From positions 868,001-932,000 of the forward strand of contig JAUPSS010000002.1 of the NCBI GenBank assembly GCA_040285825.1: a DNA stretch of 64,000 nt, written 5' to 3'. Position numbers and translations under genes: made by a program. Positions 30,985-39,526 of this stretch are shown piece after piece (position 1 is the first letter of the stretch; each line of letters opens with the position of its first letter). The notes below the pieces were generated by a model that saw nothing but the letters and a program-made list of their open reading frames with translations, made no database searches and was not told the origin of the DNA. The DNA is from Eukaryota sp. TZLM1-RC. Its lineage: Eukaryota > Metamonada: BaSk clade.

Positions 30985-33773
30985 GAGCTCAAGGCAGGTT
31001 TTCGTCCATGTCTGATAGTATCTCAGCTATCGACAACATCAATGAGGAGCAAATATGGGAATCGATTTTACACCTCAGCCAGTATAGTACATTAGAAACG
31101 GCGAGGAATCAGTTATATAGAGTCCAGATGAATTGGAATATTCAGGACTTTAGGAATCGCTGGGGCGACTTCACAGTGAGGCTAATGAGAACGGTTTCAC
31201 GAAGTACTGCCATTTCTGACGTCAGGGCAAGCGACCGTGCCTTGTATGGTCAACACTTTCTACAGCGTATTCAAAACTGGGAAATTGCAACCCATATGAT
31301 CGATTCTGTTGGTATTCAGGCCATCAGTGACAACCTGAGAACAGTATGGTCCACACCCAATGTTTGGCAACACCATACTTTACAACAATTTGTCGACATC
31401 CTTGCTGCTGAATACATGAGTTGGTGTTCAGCAAGATCCTATGACGAGCAAAGGGCCAACATCAGTTACAGCAATCAACAACATATGGGTCACTATGTTA
31501 GAGCAAACCCAAAGGACAAGAAAAGAATAGGCAAATTTAAGCCTGCGGGTTCCAGCGTCGCCCCTGCTCAACTTACCAAAAGGAGCAAGTCGCAAATTAA
31601 GAAAGAAAGAGATAAAGCTGGTCTCTGTAGATTCTGTGGTTTTCCAGGCCACTCTATTAACAAATGTCCCGACCCTGATTGCCAGCGATCCAAGCAATGG
31701 CGAGATGCCAACCCAGATGCCGTTCGAGCATATTTGGCTAGGGTTAGTAGTAATAGTAGTAGTAGAGGCAGAGGTAGACGTAGAGGAAGAGGCAAGGGCC
31801 CTTCTAATAGTAATAAACGTTCCCATAAATATTCTATGTTTACTATAGAGCAAGATAGCTCTCCAACAGGTAATACATCAAAGCAACGTTCAAACAAATG
31901 TTCCTTGTTTACTATAGAGCAAGACAGCTCTCCAGCACGTAAAACACCAAACATAAAACAAACCTCAGTCTCCAACCAGTGGATTAAGTGTTTAACTAAT
32001 CCTTTGACTACCCGGAATTTTAAAACAGCTACAACGATAGAAACACCAAATAAACCCTGTTTCAATCATGAGTTCGACTCGAACCCAGACTCAGAGTCCC
32101 ACAGCGATATCTTCATGGTTCGCACCTCAGATGTCGCACGCAAAAATTTAAAATTGAAATTTTCAATAAATAACTGCGAAATAGAAGGGATCATCGACTC
32201 TGGAGCTTCGATATCAGTCATCACTGTTGATTTAGCAGAGAGATGCAACATGGTAAAGACTAACCATTGCATAAACTTTAAGTCAGCAAACAACATCATG
32301 TCGAAGTCTTTAGGATCAGCAGAAGGCACACTGAGCTTCAGACTCGGTAGTGTAACCCAACTAGTACACGTGAAACATAGCTTGGCCATCATTCCTGGCA
32401 ACAATATGTTACTAATTGGTAGAGACCTGTTGCATCACCTAGGCTTATTGAACGATGAAGGCCTCTTCATCAAGATGGATGAGGAACATCGTACATTACT
32501 TCTGCCTGAGGCTGAATTCGACCATCGAATCTCCCAAGTCTCAGATGTCGTCAACGTCCCCAGACGTTGGTTGGAGCACATACAGTCTTCTGGTTGTACT
32601 ATTAACCTCGACTGTGATAACGACAAGAAGACCTTACTTCTAACCTTGAAAGAGTTCGAAGAAACATTCACCCTTAAGCCGCATGCTGATGGGATTGACT
32701 GTCCTCCAATGGAGATCAACTTTCATGATGAAAGTATTCGAGTCAGACGACCCCCTCGTAGGTTAAACCCCGAGAAGCAGAAAGTCGCCGAACAGATCTT
32801 CGATGAACTCGTCGAGTCTGGATTTGCTGTACCATCGAACCATGAGTTCAGCTCTCCAGTATGTCTTGTGGTATACCCTGATCATCGTAAGCCTCGCCTT
32901 ACTGGTGATTACAGCGGCAAGGACGGAGTCAACGCCAACACTATTCCCGTTGAACCTAATCTCCCCAGAGTATCCGATGTGCTAGTCTTCCTTTCGGAAG
33001 CCAATTTCATCGGTACCCTTGACCTCCCCAAAGCCTTTTGGCAACTAAAGATTGCAGAAAAGGACTGGGAGAAGACTGCCTTAAGCATCCCTGGCAAAAG
33101 TATCATGTTTAAACGTGCTGCTTTCGGCCTCAAGAACGTTCCTGCAGTCTTCCAGAACGTTATGGCAGACATCTTCTCCGGAGACGGTGTATTCATCTAT
33201 ATAGATGACATCATTATAGTAGGTAGAACCTTCAACGAGTTCCTCGGACGTCTAAGACGTGTCCTCGAGAAAGCTCGAACCCGTAGAGTTAGCCTTGGAC
33301 TGCCCAAGTGCCATTTTGTGTCCTCTAGACACCCAATAAAGATCCTTGGTAGCAGATTCCAACACAAAACCAGGACCATAGATCCTACACGCACAGAGTC
33401 TTTACTGAATCTTCCCAGACCTAAGACTGTGAAAGACGCCCGTAGCCTTATCGGCTCAGTCAACTTCATTAGGGAATGGCTTCCCCAGGTAACCAAGCAT
33501 GTTGCCCCGATCATCAAATTAACACATGGCAAACCACGTCGCTTGCAGTGGAAAGACACTCACGACTACCATTTAGCCGAAATCAAACGTCTGATCGCGG
33601 AGCATATGCCTCTCAACTTACCTCCGGTGGATAACCAAGTACTAATTAGTTGTGATGCCTCTGATATAGCAGTTGGCGGCGTGATTTGGGAACAAATAGA
33701 ACCCACTAAGGACCCTGGTACTTCCTTACTCAATAGGAATGTAGACCAATCAGCTTCTTCAGCAGATTGTTGA
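30972..33773 (+). CDS. Ty3 gag-pol: capsid end, zinc knuckle, protease, reverse transcriptase, RNase H start
   Basis: A 933-codon frame. The first part is capsid-like ('INEEQIWESILHL', 'YRVQMNWNIQDF'), then a CCHC knuckle 'CRFCGFPGHSINKC' at about 31625, an Arg/Ser-rich nucleocapsid tail, the aspartic protease motif 'IIDSGASISVI' near 32190, and a reverse transcriptase with 'LTGDYSGKDGVN', 'TLDLPKAFWQL', 'FKRAAFGLKNVPAVFQ' and catalytic 'YIDDIII' near 33200. The frame ends in the start of RNase H ('ISCDASDIAVGGVI') at 33773. RNase H continues in another frame from 33767. Start choice is uncertain: gag and pol were probably joined before the frameshifts. Confidence 0.9.
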   Translation: MAALRAQGRFSSMSDSISAIDNINEEQIWESILHLSQYSTLETARNQLYRVQMNWNIQDFRNRWGDFTVRLMRTVSRSTAISDVRASDRALYGQHFLQRIQNWEIATHMIDSVGIQAISDNLRTVWSTPNVWQHHTLQQFVDILAAEYMSWCSARSYDEQRANISYSNQQHMGHYVRANPKDKKRIGKFKPAGSSVAPAQLTKRSKSQIKKERDKAGLCRFCGFPGHSINKCPDPDCQRSKQWRDANPDAVRAYLARVSSNSSSRGRGRRRGRGKGPSNSNKRSHKYSMFTIEQDSSPTGNTSKQRSNKCSLFTIEQDSSPARKTPNIKQTSVSNQWIKCLTNPLTTRNFKTATTIETPNKPCFNHEFDSNPDSESHSDIFMVRTSDVARKNLKLKFSINNCEIEGIIDSGASISVITVDLAERCNMVKTNHCINFKSANNIMSKSLGSAEGTLSFRLGSVTQLVHVKHSLAIIPGNNMLLIGRDLLHHLGLLNDEGLFIKMDEEHRTLLLPEAEFDHRISQVSDVVNVPRRWLEHIQSSGCTINLDCDNDKKTLLLTLKEFEETFTLKPHADGIDCPPMEINFHDESIRVRRPPRRLNPEKQKVAEQIFDELVESGFAVPSNHEFSSPVCLVVYPDHRKPRLTGDYSGKDGVNANTIPVEPNLPRVSDVLVFLSEANFIGTLDLPKAFWQLKIAEKDWEKTALSIPGKSIMFKRAAFGLKNVPAVFQNVMADIFSGDGVFIYIDDIIIVGRTFNEFLGRLRRVLEKARTRRVSLGLPKCHFVSSRHPIKILGSRFQHKTRTIDPTRTESLLNLPRPKTVKDARSLIGSVNFIREWLPQVTKHVAPIIKLTHGKPRRLQWKDTHDYHLAEIKRLIAEHMPLNLPPVDNQVLISCDASDIAVGGVIWEQIEPTKDPGTSLLNRNVDQSASSADC

Positions 33774-35722
33774 CTAACTCCCAGCAGAACTGGCCCACGG
33801 TACAGAAAGAGCTCTATGCTATCCTTCTCATGCTTACCGAAAGTGGCTTCGAGAACTACCTCAAAGGAAGGCGTCTGATCATTTTCACAGATCACCAAAA
33901 CCTAACTTACATGCTTACCGCTCCGAACAAAAACAGAATAGTCAGAAGGTGGCTTCCCATCTTTTCTGAGTTCCTATTCGACATAGTTCATACAAAAGGG
34001 GAAGAGAACCATTGGGCAGACATGCTATCTAGGATAGTACCGCCCCAAGACAATCATACCATCAACCATCTGGTACATTCTAATGACCAAGAGTTTCACC
34101 CTATCTACTACACAAATAGGATTGACGAAACTGAGTCAGAGAGATGCTTCGTTGAAGATCTCCATACATTTGAGAAGGTGCTCATCCTTCAAGACAATGC
34201 TCCAATGACCTTCCACTCTTCGAGCCATGGCTCTGCAAGATCAGGTCCGAACAAAAGCGAGCCCTCGCTAACCAGGACACCTCGTTCAACAACTGTACTT
34301 TTGGATAGTCGTCTAGATCTTTATCTGACTCCAGAGCACAAGATCGTGATTCCTCAATCACTGGTTAAGGATACGCTTAACCTTCTACATGGACTCCCGC
34401 AAGGTGGCCACCCCAGTAAGGCAGAAAGTCTCCTCAGACTCAAGAACAGCGACTACTGGTGGCCTAACATGCTTTCAGACATGACCAAGCACGTCCAAGA
34501 ATGCCCCTCCTGTCAGAAGACAGCAGCAGTCCCCAAACTGCATGTCCCTACAACTGGTTCCTTGTGGGCTGACAGACCATTCGCAAGAGTTAACGTCGAC
34601 GTCATTGGTCCTCTTCCAGAAGATCAAGACGGCCACAGATACATTCTTGTATTTGTGGATAGCTTCACGAGGTTCACTATCATAGTCCCTCTCAAAGAAC
34701 TCAACGCCAACCTTACTGCTGACGCTCTCATATGGAAGGTATGCGCGATATTCGGGATTCCGTTCATAGTTCATAGTGACAACGGTCCTGAGTTCTCTAA
34801 AGCTGTCTTCGACGCTCTATGTGAGTTTTTGGGCATAGAGGTCTCAAAGTCCGTCCCTCACTTCTCTCAATCCAACGGTTTAGTCGAACGCCGTCACCGT
34901 GACATTTTGCAGAATTTGAGGAAGCTGCTCGTAGATTTTAACGCCTACGACGCATGGTCAGAGTACATACCCTATGTACAATTGTTAATCAACTCATCCA
35001 AGAGTTCGATTACAGGTTACTCTCCATACGAGCTCATGTTTGGTTCAGATTTTAGCCCAAGAGCTGACCCCGGCAAAATCATAGAGACCCTCGAAAGCTC
35101 AACGTCTGAGTCAACCTACATCAACAACATTCAATCCAAATTTGCCAGATTGAAGAAGAAACAGGAGGAAGCAGAGCTCCGTCAAGCTTCCAAGGCTCCT
35201 CCTCGTGATTCCCAAATCGAAGCCAACCCTTTCTCTCCTGGCCAATTGGTCAAACGAGCTTCGTCTTCCACTGCTAAGTTACATGGTAACTACAAAGGAC
35301 CATTCTTAGTTATTGACACACCCTCTACCTCCACAGCTGACATCAAGAACCTGTGTACTGGTATGGTTGTTAAAGCCAGTGTGAAGCACCTCCAACCTTG
35401 GCATTCCAGTTTACCAGCTGATGATGAATTTCACTCCTGGGTTGCTGCTGGTGATGCAGAAGAGCACGTGATCCAGAAAGTCCTCAGTCAGGATGGTGAT
35501 TACTGTCAAGTCCAATGGCCTGGCAATCATATTACCACTGAGCTGGTTTCGACTGTTCAAAACACCTCTGCCTATAAAGAATTCTCCGAGTCTGTTTCTA
35601 ATACTCGCTCTCGTCCTTCACGCCGTAAACGTCGTTCTGATAATATTAACAATAATGTTAATCCAACTCCTATCAGGCCTCGACGCTCGAAAAGAAGAAA
35701 GGGCAGTGTTAGCCTTGGATAA
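33767..35722 (+). CDS. Ty3 pol: RNase H end and integrase with chromodomain-like tail
   Basis: A 651-codon frame. It continues RNase H ('NWPTVQKELYAILLML', 'FTDHQNLTYMLTA'), then has the integrase HHCC zinc domain ('HGLPQGGHPSK...CPSCQK'), the DDE core ('VDVIGPLPEDQDGH', 'HSDNGPEFSK', 'SQSNGLVERRHRD') with all three acidic residues present, and a C-terminal tail ('EEHVIQKVLSQDGDYCQVQW') of chromodomain type. It ends 'KGSVSLG' with the stop inside the 3' LTR. The join to the previous frame needs one frame change between about 33725 and 33765, which may be a sequencing error or a true break. Confidence 0.9.
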   Translation: MLTNSQQNWPTVQKELYAILLMLTESGFENYLKGRRLIIFTDHQNLTYMLTAPNKNRIVRRWLPIFSEFLFDIVHTKGEENHWADMLSRIVPPQDNHTINHLVHSNDQEFHPIYYTNRIDETESERCFVEDLHTFEKVLILQDNAPMTFHSSSHGSARSGPNKSEPSLTRTPRSTTVLLDSRLDLYLTPEHKIVIPQSLVKDTLNLLHGLPQGGHPSKAESLLRLKNSDYWWPNMLSDMTKHVQECPSCQKTAAVPKLHVPTTGSLWADRPFARVNVDVIGPLPEDQDGHRYILVFVDSFTRFTIIVPLKELNANLTADALIWKVCAIFGIPFIVHSDNGPEFSKAVFDALCEFLGIEVSKSVPHFSQSNGLVERRHRDILQNLRKLLVDFNAYDAWSEYIPYVQLLINSSKSSITGYSPYELMFGSDFSPRADPGKIIETLESSTSESTYINNIQSKFARLKKKQEEAELRQASKAPPRDSQIEANPFSPGQLVKRASSSTAKLHGNYKGPFLVIDTPSTSTADIKNLCTGMVVKASVKHLQPWHSSLPADDEFHSWVAAGDAEEHVIQKVLSQDGDYCQVQWPGNHITTELVSTVQNTSAYKEFSESVSNTRSRPSRRKRRSDNINNNVNPTPIRPRRSKRRKGSVSLG

Positions 35723-35866
35723 TATTTATAATAGTTTATTTATAGTTTATTAATAGTTATTGTATTATTGCGCCCATGCGCTTAAGTTAAGGGAAATCCT
35801 CATTCCCTTGTAATAAATCTAATTACATTTAAGGTATACTCAATGTCTAACCCCCACAGATCATCA
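35707..35866 (+). repeat. 3' LTR (160 bp)
   Basis: Identical to the 5' LTR. It contains the last five pol codons and the stop (TAA at 35720-35722). It is flanked by the duplicated CTTT at 35867. Confidence 0.95.
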
Positions 35867-36132
35867 CTTTCACTTGAGCAAAATGTCCTGTTTGTTTTGA
35901 AAAGGTTGCTACGTTTTTGAGAGTAACAAATCCCAGATTCTATAGAAGAGAAAAGACTCCTGTTACTACATGTCATGGTTTATTAGCTTGTAACAGTGAG
36001 AGTTGCAAACTCAGTAACAAAGGCTCAACAAAGCTTTTCAATAGAAATAAGCTGGCTTGTCTGAATATGTTTGCGATTTCTGAAACGAGGATGAGTGGTA
36101 ATGAAAGGCCTCAGTATCTGTGTAGTAGATAG
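35867..36132 (+). pseudogene. Fanzor pseudogene, 3' part (zinc ribbon and RuvC-III), resumes after the Ty3 element
   Basis: Excising the Ty3 element and one CTTT continues the 28051-28445 frame: 'NEAFT', a TGA where Ser of the TS motif is expected, then 'AKCPVCFEKV', 'RREKTPVTTCHGLLACNSESC' and 'LFNRNKLACLNMF'. This is the Fanzor C4 zinc ribbon followed by RuvC-III (NRDxxAxxN in active relatives), with Asn replacing the final catalytic Asp (36046-36048). With the RuvC-I Asn this copy has lost two catalytic residues, plus a stop, a frameshift and the insertion. Confidence 0.7.
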
Positions 36133-36256
36133 TTTTTGTAATTATTCCACACGAAAATTGATCATATACTTGTGGGAATTTCCCACATTAAATTTGTCGA
36201 AATAGATTGTCATCTCAGCTCTCCCTGCACATCTTGCGTTCATCTTCTTTCTTTCA

Positions 36257-37865
36257 ATGAGTATTCTTTCTGGTCTCAAGTTGTGTATTAAATGTTCTGA
36301 TGATTCAACAGAGGAAAAACTGTTAGATATTGCTGAAGCTCTTGGTGGGCGCATTCGTCCTCTCAAAAAGTCAGATGTACTTATAGTAGACGATGACTCA
36401 ACATGTGATACCTCAAATGCAACACAACTTAATATTCCTGCAGTTTCGACAGAGTGGCTATTGGACTCCCAAGCACAAAATGAACGTCTTCAATATACTG
36501 CTTATCTTGTTAATGAGCTACCTCAACAATCCGAACAAGACCCTGAGTTAGACCCCTCAATGTTTGCCACACAACAAGATTTGACTGTCCAAGAGTCTTG
36601 TTTGTTTAATTCTGTTTCTCCTCACCATAGCTGAACCTGTTTGCCCTCCAGCTCCCAAGAAGGTCCTACCTTCATCTTCAAAAGAGAGAAAGGAAATGTC
36701 CAAGGACAGTTTACCTGCATCACAGACACACATGGCTGTTAATGCCCATCGTAAAAGATTATCTTTTGATAAAGATTCCAATGAACCGGACAACACATCA
36801 ACTAGCAATCTGGCACCCAAAGAAGAAGATGAGGAAGCACTTATTGAACCAGATGAACTTTCTACACCAATTACAGCAGTTTCCGAAACCAAAAAAGCAA
36901 ACGACCCCTTTCAATTTAAAAAGGTGGAGAAAACCTTTCGTACAATTAAGTCAAAACAAAAGCCATTAACAAGCAGCAAAGTTGAACGATCTCGACTTAC
37001 TAAAGAGGCTGACATTCCAAGCCAGGAACAGACCACAACTAAATCTGCTGGTTCAAAAAGAAAAACATCCAACAATAAACCAGGGAGGAAGAAAAAGAAT
37101 GTTACCATTGATGCTGAAATTGATGAATATAATTATTCCCAGGAGGAATCTGTCCACGAAGTTTCATCTGATGATGATGCTGGCCTTTCTATGTCCTCGG
37201 GATCTATCAAAATAGCCTTTTCCGCTTGTCCTGAAGGATTTAGAAAAAAACTGTCCAAATTGAGAAAGGTTGTTGGTAGGGATGTATGTGAAATTGTTGA
37301 TACAATGGACCCATCAGAAGTTGAGGCTGTCAATGTCTTGGTTCATGGGGGGTTAATGAGAACTGCAAAGCTGTGTTTTGCAATTACTTCTGGTTCAACC
37401 ATTGTCACTACTGAGTGGGTTGACGAATGTATTGGTCAAAAGAAATTAGTTAATCCCATTGAGTTTGAATCAACGTTATTTCCTGGTTGTAAAGCTGGTA
37501 GATTATTCTTGGATGCACTTGAACGTCAAGCTGAAAAGGACGAGCCTTTGTCACCTCGCTTATTAGAAGGTTTAACCATTCTTATTGACAAAAAAACATG
37601 CCTTAATCATAATGTTTTGGCCAAACTAGTGGCTTCTTTGAAACCAAAATCTATTCTTTCATTAACCCGTACGTTGCCCTCTGTTCATGTAGATTATTGT
37701 TTAGTCCATAAAGATTCGACTAAAATTCCAAAGAATGCGCGGGGTGTAGTAGTAAAAGAAACTTGGTTATATGACTGTATCACTGCGTTTAAATTACTAC
37801 CCCACGAAGATTACTGTCTTGGGGTAGCAAATGAGTTTACTGCTTCCAGTCAAGCAGATGAATAG
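36257..37865 (+). CDS. Three-BRCT protein (MCPH1-like layout), one 31-nt intron
   Basis: Join 36257-36599 and 36631-37865 gives 525 residues. An N-terminal BRCT domain (residues 1 to about 75: 'LSGLKLCIKCSDDS', 'LGGRIRPLKKSDVLIVDD', 'AVSTEWLLDS') is followed by a disordered, Lys- and Ser/Thr-rich linker. Two C-terminal BRCT units follow: 'INVLVHGG'-type 'VEAVNVLVHGGLMRTAK' with 'VTTEWVDECI', and 'LEGLTILIDKKT' with 'VVVKETWLYDCITAF'. BRCT pairs bind phosphopeptides at DNA-damage sites. One N-terminal plus two C-terminal BRCTs is the layout of microcephalin (MCPH1); PTIP- or Brc1-like proteins are alternatives. Without splicing, the first exon frame would end at 36634 and lose the C-terminal domains. 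Confidence 0.85.
36600..36630 (+). other. Spliceosomal mini-intron, 31 nt (BRCT gene)
   Basis: Donor GTTTGT, acceptor CCATAG. It splits a serine codon (T|CT) and joins the N-terminal BRCT frame to the long downstream frame. Its ends resemble the 29-nt LeuRS intron. Confidence 0.85.
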
Positions 37866-38134
37866 TGTTTTTTGTGTATTTCAATTAAAATTATGTTCAG
37901 GTTTTTTTGTTTAGTAAAAATTATTGACTCAATATGTCCAGCTTAAAAAGATCTAAATCCAACCAATCCGATCCTAAAATTTAAGGAGTCTGGTAAGCTT
38001 AAGTAAAAGTTCAACTCAGGCTGGAAATCAAGCCTTTGATCATCTTTGACCATCAACAAAACTGACATTGGAAAATGTCTATTAATTTAGCAAAAACTAG
38101 AAGATTACTGCCTGCAATGTTGTTGTAATATCCC

Positions 38135-39397
38135 ATGTCACTGAACACTGCCAAGACTGAATGTCTTGCGTGGCTATTAGAACATGTTGTTCCTTTGTCT
38201 CCTGAGTATGGAAAACCTTTACCCATTGTTTTAGATGTCATTGATATTCTCTCTAAATACAATAGCTTTGGAGAACTCCTTGTTGATGATCCTTTTCTTT
38301 CCAAAGATGTCATCACAGAATGTGTCAAGTATATAGACCCTTTGATTTCCGAGGTCATACCAATTCCTCGTACATTCCCCACGACCCCACAAAGTGCCAT
38401 CTATCTTGGATGGAAGCCTTGTTTTGTGATTGCCCACGGCTTTCTTGTTCTAACCAAAGCTTCTTGGCCCACATTTTACGCATCTTCTTCCACCCACGGA
38501 GCCCTTTATCACTTACCAAAGTCTACGCCAATCGATCTCTCCCTCTCTCCCTCTCTCACCCTTCCTTCAGCCAATTTTTCTTATGTGTCGATCTCAGGAA
38601 TAATCCAACCTGAACCCATCCCAAATTCCCCTCTTTTACTTTTGAACCCCTCTATTTCTGTCCATTCTGTATTCAGACCCATCAATCCCCCTCCGATATC
38701 GCCTATCAATAGTTTAAATGAAGTTGAGCCATTCACTCTAATTTCAAATATTTTTCCAAACAAAAACCCCCTTGTCTGTCTATCTTTTCTTTTATCTCTG
38801 GTGTCAAGTTTTTTTTCCAGTGAATCTGATGTCAAACTTCATATCTCATTCCACCACTTGGACCTGTCTCTTGCTTCAGCACTTTCAAGTCTGGTTTTGA
38901 GCAGTAATTCTCCTAATCCAAACACTCAGGTTGTTTTATTGACATCATTTAATTCAAAACTAAATGAATTAATTGATTCTGGTCCTTGTATTTGGATGTG
39001 TAATGGAGATTCTGAATTTCCATTTATTTTTACTAATAGATTTCAATCAAATTATCAGTATGATTGGGAAAATGTAGTTACAATTGAGGATTTTGATAAT
39101 GCAAATTGTACTTTGGACAACTTCTACACAAGCTTCCTCTCTTGGTGGATTGCTTCTGCTGCTTCTACTCGATCCACTTTATCCACTGAGGCCCAGGCTT
39201 TGGTTGTTAAGAGCTTTGATTGTTTGGTTTCTAATTATTCGGTGTCAGAAGTTGCGATCCCAACTGTCCAGTCTATTGCTTTGGCCAGTTGTTGCTTTGC
39301 TTCATTAAGAGGGTCTGACGTGGCATCTGTTAGTGATGTTCAATCGATTTTAGTCTTGTTTAATGAAGGCTTAGATTTGGAAAATGTTTGGGAATAG
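38135..39397 (+). CDS. Hypothetical protein with MCM-like C-terminal segment
   Basis: A 420-residue intact frame. The C-terminal 60 residues ('LSTEAQALVVKSFDCLVSN', 'IPTVQSIALASCCFASLRGS', 'VASVSDVQSILVLFNEGL') follow the pattern of the MCM AAA+ lid: a helix, then T-x-R/Q-x-x-x-x-x-A-x-A, then V-x-x-x-D-V-x-x-A/I. The middle has no Walker A or B motif and includes Ser/Leu-rich stretches ('LSLSPSLTLPS'), so it would be an inactive MCM-like protein such as MCMDC2. The N-terminus ('LAWLLEHVVPLSPEYG') is not distinctive. The assignment is weak. It is convergent with IFT81, 129 bp away. Confidence 0.6.
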   Translation: MSLNTAKTECLAWLLEHVVPLSPEYGKPLPIVLDVIDILSKYNSFGELLVDDPFLSKDVITECVKYIDPLISEVIPIPRTFPTTPQSAIYLGWKPCFVIAHGFLVLTKASWPTFYASSSTHGALYHLPKSTPIDLSLSPSLTLPSANFSYVSISGIIQPEPIPNSPLLLLNPSISVHSVFRPINPPPISPINSLNEVEPFTLISNIFPNKNPLVCLSFLLSLVSSFFSSESDVKLHISFHHLDLSLASALSSLVLSSNSPNPNTQVVLLTSFNSKLNELIDSGPCIWMCNGDSEFPFIFTNRFQSNYQYDWENVVTIEDFDNANCTLDNFYTSFLSWWIASAASTRSTLSTEAQALVVKSFDCLVSNYSVSEVAIPTVQSIALASCCFASLRGSDVASVSDVQSILVLFNEGLDLENVWE

Positions 39398-39526
39398 ATG
39401 AAAATTATAAATAATGTTTCGAATAAATATTTGATGAAATGTTTTATAAATCAGAAAAAACATACTGTTTTCTATTATACACATGAATAAAAATTAATTG
39501 ATAAATTAACAATAATTGAACAATTC

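Larger units (their letters stand above)
28446..35866 (+). mobile_element. Ty3/gypsy LTR retrotransposon, complete structure, 7421 bp
   Basis: Two identical 160-bp direct repeats (TG...CA ends) bound a region encoding gag, zinc knuckle, protease, reverse transcriptase, RNase H and integrase in Ty3/gypsy order (integrase last). A polypurine tract precedes the 3' LTR (35689-35706). A 4-base duplication, CTTT, flanks it (28442-28445 and 35867-35870). Identical LTRs mean a recent insertion, yet the coding part has three to four single-base frameshifts, one clearly a lost G in a repeated GGGG run. The primer-binding site is unclear; a TGG lies about 8 bases after the 5' LTR. Confidence 0.95.

Noticed and set aside
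38076-38165. Upstream ATG with a 31-nt intron for the MCM-like gene
   Set aside because: The possible GTAATA...CCAAG splice puts the downstream sequence in the wrong frame and hits a stop; the ATG at 38135 is simpler.
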